DNA from: Gemmata palustris
GTDB taxonomy: Bacteria > Planctomycetota > Planctomycetia > Gemmatales > Gemmataceae
Length of the DNA stretch: 64,000 bases
Direction of reading: 5' to 3'
Assembly (NCBI RefSeq): GCF_017939745.1
Contig: NZ_JAGKQQ010000001.1
Coordinates: forward strand, 806,001 to 870,000
Both the position numbers and the translations under genes were made by a program. Under the pieces are notes generated by a model that saw only the letters and a list, made by a program, of their open reading frames with translations, made no database searches and was not told the DNA's origin. Position 1 is the first letter of the stretch; the number at the start of each line of letters is the position of its first letter. This document shows positions 37,390 through 45,355 of this stretch, piece after piece.

Positions 37390-38967
37390 TTACACTTCGT
37401 TTCGGACGAAGCGCCATTTGTCCTCGGTGTGGGCCAGTTTCAATCGCTCGAAGTACGGTTCTAACTCGAACCAGCGCTGCGCGCTCATGGGCGTGGGGGG
37501 GCCGTAGGCCAGGCGCCACATGTCGCGGAGCGCCTGGCGGAGCGAGTTCGGCTTGCGCACCGCGTCGGAGATTTCGAGGTCCGGCATCTGCGGCCCCGGG
37601 TTCTCCGGCGCGCCCGCGGTGGCAAAGAACTCGCGCGTCAATTGGCGCACCGGCTCGTACACGTTGTTCCGGCGGACCAGTTCCTTTTGCCGGCGATCGA
37701 ACACCCCGGGCGGCCCGGTGGACGCGGCCCCGGCCCCGGTGACGGGTGCGGGCGGAATGTCCTGCGGGTGCTTCGCGCGCCACAACCGCCGGAGCAGGAA
37801 CAGTATTACGGCGACCGACGCGACGATCGCGGTGCGCTCGATCCAGTTCGCCGCGGAGTTGCGCTCCCGTTCTGAGCCGGGCTCGCCGACCAGCATTTTG
37901 TGGATCGCGTCGCGGTTCTGCAACTGGTCGGCGAACCCGTTCGCCGCGTCGATGAGCTTGTCCTGGTTCTTTCCGAGCACGCCGCCCAGGTTCGGCATCG
38001 CTTCGGGCGGAATCTTCGGCCGCGGTTTGGCCATTGCGTTGCGCAGCCCGTCGAACTTTTCGACGACGCGGCCGTTCTCGTAGAAGAGGCACTTGGTCCG
38101 CGTCTTGTCCGGCCCTTGTAGGTACTCGATGGCGCGCAGCGTCAATTCGAGATTGTCCGTGTTCTGCTCCATCAACATCTGGTTGATGAACACGCTCGAA
38201 TCGGCCATCGCGAGGAACGAGAAGCCGGGGTTCCCGAACCAGTCGGGACCGTCCCCACCGACCGCGAACAGGGGCGAATTGATGGCCCGGCTGACATTGG
38301 GATTTTCGTCCGCGCTCGCACGCGACGATTTGGGAAGCCGCGCGAGCGGGTACTGGTACTCTTGCCGGAAGCGCCTCTCTTGGAAGTACGTGGGCTGATT
38401 GGTGACGACGCGCTTTAACCCCCGGAACACGTTCCAGACCCGGCCCGGGCGCTCGGGCGCGTCGCCCACTTCGTCCGGTGAAACCGGTACGACGATGGGG
38501 CAATCGGGGCGCGAATTGTAAGTGTGTTGGGGATTTTGCCAGTCGGCCGTGACGGTGCCGCGGTGGAACCAGCCGACCGGGTTGTTCGTCCGGGGGTCGC
38601 GGTCGTGTTCGTGGACCCGCGAGAAGCTATCGGTCGCAATCAGTGCCGCCCCGCCGACCGCGATCACCCGGCGCACGTGCTGAAGGGGATCGTTCCAGTC
38701 CGTTCCGTCCAGGAGGCCGATCGAAATGACGATCGTGTTGCGATCGAGGGGTTTGTTAGCGTCAAACTCTCGGATCGGCTCGATGCCCTCGCGGTCCAGG
38801 AGCGCGCGAAGGAGTTCGGTTCCGCCGCCGGGGATCTGAACCTGCGGGGGCTGCGGCTCGGGGAACCGGTTCGGCTGCGCGCTCGCGGCCGGCACCGTGA
38901 GCAGGGCCGCCGTCAGCGCCCCGCCGAGAACCAACGACCAACCGTGAAAACGGGTCGGCGATTTCAT
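37390..38967 (-). CDS. Secreted/membrane DUF4350-like protein
   Basis: Protein of 525 residues from ATG 38967, which overlaps the upstream stop by 4 nt (ATGA), so translation is coupled. It has a signal peptide (HGWSLVLGGALTAALLTV). A region at about residues 50-250 (GIEPIREFDANKPLDRNTIV and then HVRRVIAVGGAALIATDSF) resembles the DUF4350 domain often found in MoxR clusters. A membrane helix (TAIVASVAVILFLL) is near residue 385, followed by a basic cytosolic part. Domain assignment is by pattern and is moderately sure. Confidence 0.65.
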   Translation of the reverse strand: MKSPTRFHGWSLVLGGALTAALLTVPAASAQPNRFPEPQPPQVQIPGGGTELLRALLDREGIEPIREFDANKPLDRNTIVISIGLLDGTDWNDPLQHVRRVIAVGGAALIATDSFSRVHEHDRDPRTNNPVGWFHRGTVTADWQNPQHTYNSRPDCPIVVPVSPDEVGDAPERPGRVWNVFRGLKRVVTNQPTYFQERRFRQEYQYPLARLPKSSRASADENPNVSRAINSPLFAVGGDGPDWFGNPGFSFLAMADSSVFINQMLMEQNTDNLELTLRAIEYLQGPDKTRTKCLFYENGRVVEKFDGLRNAMAKPRPKIPPEAMPNLGGVLGKNQDKLIDAANGFADQLQNRDAIHKMLVGEPGSERERNSAANWIERTAIVASVAVILFLLRRLWRAKHPQDIPPAPVTGAGAASTGPPGVFDRRQKELVRRNNVYEPVRQLTREFFATAGAPENPGPQMPDLEISDAVRKPNSLRQALRDMWRLAYGPPTPMSAQRWFELEPYFERLKLAHTEDKWRFVRNEV

Positions 38968-40523
38968 GCCTCGTCCACTCCCGCGAGGTCGCACACGAGG
39001 CGCCGGGCTTCGAGCACCTCGGCCCGCGTCAGCGGTTCGTCGATCGGTGCGTACCGGGCCAGTTCGTAAAGTCGGGCGAGCTTCAGCGCCGCACCGCCGT
39101 GGGTCGCGGCCAGTTCCGTCAACTCGTCGGCGATCGTGGAGTGCGTCCACGTCTTCGCGCCCGGCCCACAGATCAAGACGCTCAGGTACTCGAACGCTTT
39201 CACGACATCTTCCCGGGTGTTGATCGCGCGCGGGTCGATCGGCCACGGGCCGGGACCGTTGGCGGACCGAGCGGCTCCGGCGCCGGGCGAGAAGATCACG
39301 GCCCACTTCCACCACAGCACCGCGGTGAGGATCAGCGCCAACAGGATGAGGATCACGAGCCAGGGGACCTGCGTTCCGCCGAAGTTGAACGAGCCCATGC
39401 CGCCCATTGACGAACCCGAACCCCCGCGCCGGTCGGGCATGGACACGTCGGGCCACCGGCTGCGGCTGTTGCTGTCCGGGATGTCGATGTTGCGATCGTT
39501 TCGACCCCAGTTCATGTTGAAGTCGAGTTTGGGCCACTCGAACCCCTTCCCGTCACCGCCACCGAACAGATCCTTCATGCTCTCGCCGCCGCCGGTGTCC
39601 TTGAACATGTCGAAGATGCTGTTCCCCTTGCCGTCGGAGAGCGCGTTCATCGCGTCCGGGTCGCTCACGAGGTCGATGAGTGCGCGCCTGACCGCGGGCG
39701 ATTCGTCGATGGGGCCGACGTTCTTCTCCCAGAGGGCGGTCGCGGTCTCGATGGTCTTGGTCTTCGCCATTTTCTCGGGCGAGTCGTTCGGCGTGCCGAG
39801 CGGGTTCTCGGGGTCGAACTTCCGCCGCCCGTCCGGGTTCGGGTCCAGCGGTTGACCGGTCTTCGGGTCAATTATTGGTTGGGGCACGGGCGGGCCGCCC
39901 GCGTTCGGCGGCCCCTGACCGATATTCGGCGGGATCGGGGGATCGACCGGCCGCCCGGTGTTGGGATCGATGCGCGGCGGGGGGTTCGGATTGACGGTGT
40001 TGGGATCGATCTTCGGCAATTTGAAAGGGTCGCCGCCGTTGTCGCCGTTCGGCCGCAGGCTCTTGAGTTTCTCGAGGTCTTCGGGCGTGAGCCGGGGTAA
40101 ATCTCCCGGGTTGCGGTTGGGGTTCTCGTTCTTGTGCTTTTGCGCCAGGTCCATCATCCGGTTCATGAACTCTTTGTCGGCCATCATGCGTTTGATGGCC
40201 GCGTCCACTTGCTCGTCGTTCGCCCTCGGGTTCCGCTTTTTCACCGAGTCGCGGATGACGTCTTCGAGTTGTTTGTTCGCGCCGCCGTCGCCCTGGCCGA
40301 ATTTGGCCAGCAGGTCGCGGATCTGATCGGGGCGGAGGTCCCGCTGCCAGATGGTGTGGCGCCCGGCGTGCGGGTCGTGTCCCAGTATTAATTGGAAGTG
40401 TTGCTGATCGTTCCCCGGCTGGGGTTTGAGGGGTTGCGCGCGGGCCTGTTTGGTGGGGCTCACCCACAGCACGAGGCCGAAGAACGTGACCGAGAGCAGC
40501 AAACCGCGGCGGCCGGCGGACAT
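38964..40523 (-). CDS. DUF4129 domain-containing membrane protein
   Basis: Protein of 519 residues from ATG 40523 (signal peptide RRGLLLSVTFFGLVLWVSP). The middle part is Pro/Asn-rich with repeated PNTGRPVDPPIPPN-like text, likely disordered. A membrane helix (VPWLVILILLALILTAVLWW) sits near residue 385. The C-terminal block (VVKAFEYLSVLICGPGAKTW and ELTELAATHGGAALKLARLY) matches DUF4129, common beside MoxR/DUF58 genes. No transglutaminase domain is visible. It is the first gene of the MoxR cluster. Confidence 0.75.
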   Translation of the reverse strand: MSAGRRGLLLSVTFFGLVLWVSPTKQARAQPLKPQPGNDQQHFQLILGHDPHAGRHTIWQRDLRPDQIRDLLAKFGQGDGGANKQLEDVIRDSVKKRNPRANDEQVDAAIKRMMADKEFMNRMMDLAQKHKNENPNRNPGDLPRLTPEDLEKLKSLRPNGDNGGDPFKLPKIDPNTVNPNPPPRIDPNTGRPVDPPIPPNIGQGPPNAGGPPVPQPIIDPKTGQPLDPNPDGRRKFDPENPLGTPNDSPEKMAKTKTIETATALWEKNVGPIDESPAVRRALIDLVSDPDAMNALSDGKGNSIFDMFKDTGGGESMKDLFGGGDGKGFEWPKLDFNMNWGRNDRNIDIPDSNSRSRWPDVSMPDRRGGSGSSMGGMGSFNFGGTQVPWLVILILLALILTAVLWWKWAVIFSPGAGAARSANGPGPWPIDPRAINTREDVVKAFEYLSVLICGPGAKTWTHSTIADELTELAATHGGAALKLARLYELARYAPIDEPLTRAEVLEARRLVCDLAGVDEA

Positions 40524-40724
40524 GAGGGGTCGCCTCCGAACAGCGTTCAGCGCCGAACCCGCAATGAGATAGGTGCGGCCGGAACGGGCCGCGATCAGTC
40601 GGTTCGGAGCGCAACTCACCCATTGTGGCGGAACCGGATGTCTGAAGCAAGCAATAGACGCGAATAGCGGAAGAAGTGGGTAGTACGCTTCGCCTCGGCA
40701 CCCTTCATTAAGAATAGGGCGATT

Positions 40725-40794
40725 GTACCACCCGCTCGTTAGCACGCGCGGTTCGCCAAAAGACTTGGGCGAACCGCGAACGAGCGGGTGGTAC
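40725..40794. repeat. Palindromic repeat (family P1, second copy)
   Basis: Inverted arms at 40725-40757 and 40768-40794, outer core GTACCACCCGCTCGTT, with a 6-nt insert in the left arm. Same outer and inner cores as the repeat at 18159-18226, so the two belong to one family. It lies between the O-antigen ligase-like gene and the DUF4129 gene. Confidence 0.85.
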
Positions 40795-40803
40795 CGCGTC
40801 GTC

Positions 40804-42075
40804 TCACCCGTGTGGGCCGTGGAGAATCCACCCCGGTGGGAGTTCGGGTTCCATTTCTTCCTCGAACTCGGGTTCTGCTTCCGGGTCCCAGGCCGCGAGG
40901 CGCCGTTCGACGCAGTACCGCGCGATGATGAGGAACCCGCCGTACCAGAGCCACGTGAACCGGAACAGGTTGTGCCCGAAGTTGCCCATGAACAGCAGAA
41001 GAAACACCGCCATCCCGATCGCACTCGGGAGCGTAAAGACGAGGTCGTGCTCCCAGGCCGGGACTTCTTTTCGGATGCGCCGAACCATTCGCAGGTTGAT
41101 CCAGAAACACAGGAGCAGTGCAATAAACGCTCCCCCACCGAGCGACCCGGTTTCGCCGAAGAGCTGGCCGTAGAGGTTGTGCGACTCGATCTTGGTGTGA
41201 TTGGCCGGGCGCCACGCGCCGGGGCCGATCCCCGTGAGCGGGTTGTTCGCCCACTGCTGGAAGCCCATGACGAGGCCCTGGTACCGCCCCTCGCCAGACT
41301 CGCGGGCGTTCGCGGGGCCGACTTCTGGATTGATGATCGTCTCGAACCGCGTTTGGAGCGACTCCGGCAGTGCCACGAACGCGACCGGGGCCATCAGCGC
41401 GAACCCGACCAGGGCTTTGATGCGGTACTTCGTGCCCCAAATGATGATCGTGAACCAGAGGAGCAGTCCGAGCAGCGACGACCGGGAGCCCGTGAGCAGG
41501 ATGCACAGCGAGGACAGTCCGACGTAGCTGAGTAGCGCCCAGCGGCCGAGGCGCCCGCCGATCCCGGATTTCCACAGCGCGACCACCAGCGGCAGCGCGA
41601 AGACGATGCTCGCCCCGAAACTGTTGGGGTCGCCGAGCGTGGTGTCGACGCCGATCATGCGCGAGATGCCCATGCGGTACGTGTGCCGACCCGCCAGGTA
41701 CTCGCGGAACGAGTGGAGCAGGTAAAAACTCATTACCGCGAGGAAGCCCACTGCGATGTGTTTGAGCCCCTCTTCGTCGTGTATGCACGTCACGAGCAGC
41801 ACGTAGAAGACGACGATCTTGAGCCAGTCCTCGACCACGGGCTGGCCGTAAGCCGACCACGGGCTAAGCGCCCACGCGAACAGCACCGCACTTACGAACG
41901 CGACGTAAGCGCCGTGTTGAATGTTTGGCAGGAACCGCTTGTTCGGGTAGATGACCCACACGCCGAGCATGAACAGCATGTAGATGCGCTCGATGTGCAT
42001 GTCGCCGAGCCACGTCCACACTTCAAACGGGCGCTCGATGAACAGGAACATGTAGCCGATGAGCAGCCAGCGCAT
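40804..42075 (-). CDS. O-antigen ligase-like polytopic membrane protein
   Basis: Protein of 423 residues with about ten to twelve membrane segments. It has the pattern of the Wzy/WaaL family: a large periplasmic loop after ARESGEGRYQGLVMGFQQWA and the sequence NPLTGIGPGAW, then SHNLYGQLFGETGSLGGGAF, which is the typical signature. It likely joins or polymerises surface glycans. ATG 42075 gives a clean N-terminus; the upstream frame is not hydrophobic. The tail is acidic (EAEPEFEEEMEPELPP). Confidence 0.8.
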   Translation of the reverse strand: MRWLLIGYMFLFIERPFEVWTWLGDMHIERIYMLFMLGVWVIYPNKRFLPNIQHGAYVAFVSAVLFAWALSPWSAYGQPVVEDWLKIVVFYVLLVTCIHDEEGLKHIAVGFLAVMSFYLLHSFREYLAGRHTYRMGISRMIGVDTTLGDPNSFGASIVFALPLVVALWKSGIGGRLGRWALLSYVGLSSLCILLTGSRSSLLGLLLWFTIIIWGTKYRIKALVGFALMAPVAFVALPESLQTRFETIINPEVGPANARESGEGRYQGLVMGFQQWANNPLTGIGPGAWRPANHTKIESHNLYGQLFGETGSLGGGAFIALLLCFWINLRMVRRIRKEVPAWEHDLVFTLPSAIGMAVFLLLFMGNFGHNLFRFTWLWYGGFLIIARYCVERRLAAWDPEAEPEFEEEMEPELPPGWILHGPHG

Positions 42076-42362
42076 GACACCGTCCCTGGTGCGTCCCCGG
42101 AGCGCGAGCGTCCCGCCCGCTTCGGCAGACTCGGTCTGCCGACCCCCAAAATAGCTCTGCGGGCAATAGGCCCGCGCCCCCGAGATAGAACAGGAATAGT
42201 ACCGGGTCGAAAAGCGGCTTGGGAAGCCCAATCCGGTTCCGGTTGTACCGCCAGCGCAATTTGAGAGGGCGAGCCAAGAGATTCCGTGCTTGTGCTTTGT
42301 CCCGAGTTAGCGCCCGAGAACCCCGCACCCTTTAAAGTGATGGAAAGGCGAGGGGGGCTAAA

Positions 42363-43160
42363 ATGCGGCGCGAACTGACGGGCAAACGAGCAATTCTGAC
42401 GGGCGCGAGTGGCGGGATCGGCTTCGCGGTCGCGACCGCGCTGGCAAAAGCGGGTGCGCGCGTCGCGCTCGCGGGGCGCAACACCGATAAATTGAACGAA
42501 CTGGCCACCGCGATTCGTTCCGCGGGCGGCGAGGCGATCACGGTACCGACTGACCTCACCCGAGCGGACGACCGACAGCGGTTGGTCGAAAGCGCACTGG
42601 GTGCGTTCGGTGGGCTCGATCTACTCGTGAACAACGCGGGCGTCGGGAGTTGGGGGCACTTCGCCGACTCGACGGAAGCGATTTGCCGCACCGTGATGGA
42701 AGTGAACTTCTTCGCCCCCATCGAGTTAACGCGACTGGCCGTGCCGCACCTGATGCGGGGTAATCAGTCCGCGGTGGTGAACGTCACGTCCATGTGCGGC
42801 CGGAAGGGGATGCCCGCGTGGCCCGAGTATTCCGCGTCCAAGTTCGCACTGGTCGGAATGTCCGAGGCGTGGCGCGGCGAGTTCGAGCGCTTCGATATTG
42901 ATGTACTCACGATCGTCCCCGGGATGACGAACAGCGGGTTCGATCGGAACTGGCTTCGCAACGACGGCAAGGCGGATTTGCGGTTCCAGGAGGGCATGAC
43001 CCCGGAATATCTCGCAGCGAAGATCATCGACGCGGTCCAGAAGAACCGCACCGAGACGGTGTTGGGTTCGGAGGCCAAACGCCTGCTGCGATTCAACCGC
43101 TACTTCCCGCGGCTCACGAACTGGCTCCTCGCGCGCAAGGTGAAGAAGCTGTACTCGTAG
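42363..43160 (+). CDS. Short-chain dehydrogenase/reductase
   Basis: SDR-family oxidoreductase of 265 residues. The nucleotide-binding motif is GASGGIGFA, the NNAG motif is present, and the catalytic residues are Ser in VTSMCGRKG and YSASK (Tyr-Lys). ATG is preceded by a GAGGGGGG ribosome site. The substrate is unknown, and no pathway gene is adjacent. Its C-terminus has a basic segment (RLTNWLLARKVKKLYS). Confidence 0.92.
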   Translation: MRRELTGKRAILTGASGGIGFAVATALAKAGARVALAGRNTDKLNELATAIRSAGGEAITVPTDLTRADDRQRLVESALGAFGGLDLLVNNAGVGSWGHFADSTEAICRTVMEVNFFAPIELTRLAVPHLMRGNQSAVVNVTSMCGRKGMPAWPEYSASKFALVGMSEAWRGEFERFDIDVLTIVPGMTNSGFDRNWLRNDGKADLRFQEGMTPEYLAAKIIDAVQKNRTETVLGSEAKRLLRFNRYFPRLTNWLLARKVKKLYS

Positions 43161-43166
43161 GATGCG

Positions 43167-43325
43167 CTTTTGTAGGGTGGGTCAAGGCTTTGCGCAGGCC
43201 CACCAGCCCCCAGGGTATCATGAGCGCGAATGTAATCAGAGCCCGCGCGACACGGCCCGCCGTTTATCGGCCGACCGAAGACCGGCTGGTGGGCCTGCGC
43301 AAAGCCTTGACCCACCCTACAAAAG
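43167..43325. repeat. Long palindromic element, 42-bp perfect arms
   Basis: Two perfect 42-bp arms (43167-43208 and 43284-43325) flank 75 nt. The outer core is GTAGGGTGGGTCAAGGCTTT and the inner core GCGCAGGCCCACCAGCC. It lies between the SDR and HD genes. Size and symmetry fit a MITE-like or non-autonomous mobile unit. No target duplication was identified. Confidence 0.85.
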
Positions 43326-43381
43326 CCTCACGAATTGGCTTCTCGCGCACGGTGAAGAGGCGTTCGCACAGGGGACTACGG

Positions 43382-43864
43382 ATGGCCACGTTCGACCGAG
43401 CGGTGCAACTCGCGGCTTCCGCGCACGCCGGGCAGGTCGATAAAGAGGGGCAGCCGTATTTACTGCACGTGCTCCGGGTGGCGCTCGCGGTCAACGATCC
43501 GAACGCGCGCATCGCGGCCGTGCTGCACGACCTCGTCGAAGACACCAGCGTTACGCTCGCCCACCTGCAAGTCGAAGGGTTCGCGGCACCGATTCTGGAA
43601 GCAGTGGAGTGCCTGACGCGACCACACGGCGCGCAATATGCCGATTACGTGGTGCGGTTGAAGGGTAATGCGATCGCCCGGCAAGTGAAGCTCTCGGACC
43701 TGGCCGACAACTCCCGGCTCGACCGCAACGTGATCGACCCGGCGCGCTTCGACTGGGATCAACGGCGCATCGTGAAGTACCTGGTGACGTACAAGTTCCT
43801 CGCCGACCAGATCGACGAGGTGACGTACCGCACACTGATGACGAGCCTCGAAGACCCGAAGTGA
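43382..43864 (+). CDS. HD-domain phosphohydrolase (RelA/SpoT-like)
   Basis: Protein of 160 residues resembling the (p)ppGpp hydrolase HD domain of SpoT/MESH1-type proteins. Key residues are His in LLHVLRVAL, the HD pair in VLHDLVEDT, and a later Asp in VKLSDLADNSRLDR. No synthetase domain is present, so it would be hydrolase-only. It starts 57 nt after the long palindrome and 7 nt before the desaturase gene. Confidence 0.8.
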   Translation: MATFDRAVQLAASAHAGQVDKEGQPYLLHVLRVALAVNDPNARIAAVLHDLVEDTSVTLAHLQVEGFAAPILEAVECLTRPHGAQYADYVVRLKGNAIARQVKLSDLADNSRLDRNVIDPARFDWDQRRIVKYLVTYKFLADQIDEVTYRTLMTSLEDPK

Positions 43865-43871
43865 CCGCCTT

Positions 43872-45242
43872 ATGAGCACGAGCACCATCGACGCGCCCGC
43901 AAAAACGCTCTCCGATCCGGAGCTGAAAGCCGCGCTCCAGGAGCTGCGCCGAACGGACAACGTCCGGAACTGGTGGTTCGTCGTTCGGACGTATCTGTAC
44001 CTCGCGCTCGTGATTGGCGGGGCGGTGTGGTTCTTTGAGAACCGCGAATCCTTTGACGTTTCCTGGTGGGCGAACGTTCCCGTTGCGCTACTCGCGATCG
44101 TGCTCGTGGGGGCCGGACAGCACCAACTGAGCGGCCTCGCGCACGAGGGCTCGCACTACATCCTGTTCCGCAACCGGTTCGTGAACGATCTGGCGTCCGA
44201 CCTATTTACTATGTTCCCGCTGTTCGCGAGCATCTACCACTATCGGCTCCAGCACCTCGCGCACCACCAGTTCGTCAACGACCCGGACCGCGACCCAGAC
44301 GTGTCGCAACTCAAAACGAGCGGTCACTGGCTCGGGTTCCCGCTCGCCCGGCGCGAGGTGATCCGGGCATTCAGGCGGCAACTGTCGCCGTTTCGGTTGA
44401 TCCGGTTCATGCGAATCCGGGCACAGTACAACGCGACCGGTACCGACAAGAACCCCTACATGATTAAGGGACAGAAGCCCTCGAAGGGAGCGGTGCGAGT
44501 TGGCATCCTGTACCTGCTCGCGATGGTGGCGACGCTCACCGCGCTCTTCTACCTCGCGCAAGACTGGTGGGTGATGCCGGCGGCGACGTTCGCGATGTGG
44601 GTCATTGTTGTCGCGGTGTTCCTGAAACTCCCGGACCACAAGTACCACCAGAGCAAGCTCCGCCCCGTGATCCACGCGCGGTACACTTCCGCGCTGCGGG
44701 TCGGGTTCATCACGCTGTTGCTCACGTCACTCGCGGTCGCTACCAAACTGACCGGCGCGCCGGCCGTGCCGTACTTCCTGCTACTGTGGGTGGCGCCGCT
44801 GTTCACCGCGTTCGCGTTCTTCATGATCCTGCGCCAACTGGTGCAGCACGGGAACGGAGGGCGCGGGTGGATCAACAACACGCGGACGTTTCTCGTCGCG
44901 CCGGTGATCCGCTTCGCGGTGTTCCCGTTCGGCCAGGATTACCACCTGCCGCACCACATGTACGCGACCGTCCCGCACTACCGCCTCAAGAAGCTCCACA
45001 CGCTGCTAATGCGATACGACGAGTACCGGGCCGAAGCACTCGAGGTCCACGGCTACTTCGTGTCGCCGGAGCGCCCGCAGGTTCACCCCACGGTCGTGGA
45101 CGTGCTCGGACTGGAATACGCGCCGCGAACCGCGGACGTTCATATCGACGCGGAAGCGGTGTCGGTCGTCGAGTTCAACGACAAGGAAGGGTTGGCGAAG
45201 GAAGTGGAGATGTCGAAATCGCTGGGCGAACGGCCGGTGTGA
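43872..45242 (+). CDS. Fatty acid desaturase family protein
   Basis: Membrane di-iron enzyme of 456 residues. The three histidine boxes are HEGSH, HLAHHQF and HLPHHMY. Membrane segments flank the first box (VPVALLAIVLVGAG) and occur later. Such enzymes insert double bonds or hydroxylate lipids; exact chemistry is unknown. The start is 7 nt after the HD gene, indicating co-transcription. Its 3' end forms one arm of a palindrome at 45228-45335. Confidence 0.88.
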   Translation: MSTSTIDAPAKTLSDPELKAALQELRRTDNVRNWWFVVRTYLYLALVIGGAVWFFENRESFDVSWWANVPVALLAIVLVGAGQHQLSGLAHEGSHYILFRNRFVNDLASDLFTMFPLFASIYHYRLQHLAHHQFVNDPDRDPDVSQLKTSGHWLGFPLARREVIRAFRRQLSPFRLIRFMRIRAQYNATGTDKNPYMIKGQKPSKGAVRVGILYLLAMVATLTALFYLAQDWWVMPAATFAMWVIVVAVFLKLPDHKYHQSKLRPVIHARYTSALRVGFITLLLTSLAVATKLTGAPAVPYFLLLWVAPLFTAFAFFMILRQLVQHGNGGRGWINNTRTFLVAPVIRFAVFPFGQDYHLPHHMYATVPHYRLKKLHTLLMRYDEYRAEALEVHGYFVSPERPQVHPTVVDVLGLEYAPRTADVHIDAEAVSVVEFNDKEGLAKEVEMSKSLGERPV

Positions 45243-45335
45243 GCCGGCCGGTGCGCCCCTGCTCTCGGCCTTTTCCGCGCCCCGGGCGACAAACTACCTC
45301 GGGAGCGTTTACCGGCCGGCTTACACCGGCCGTTC
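45228..45335. repeat. Palindrome overlapping desaturase stop codon
   Basis: Arms of 25 bp (45228-45252 and 45311-45335) match in 24 positions; core GGCCGGTGT plus GCCGGCCGG. The left arm includes the last codons and stop of the desaturase. It may act as a terminator for both convergent genes. Confidence 0.75.
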
Positions 45336-45355
45336 CGATGGTCGGCCGTTCGCCT

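Noticed and set aside
40524-41138. N-terminal extension of the DUF4129 protein
   Set aside because: It overlaps the O-antigen ligase-like gene and the P1 palindrome; ATG 40523 opens a clear signal peptide.
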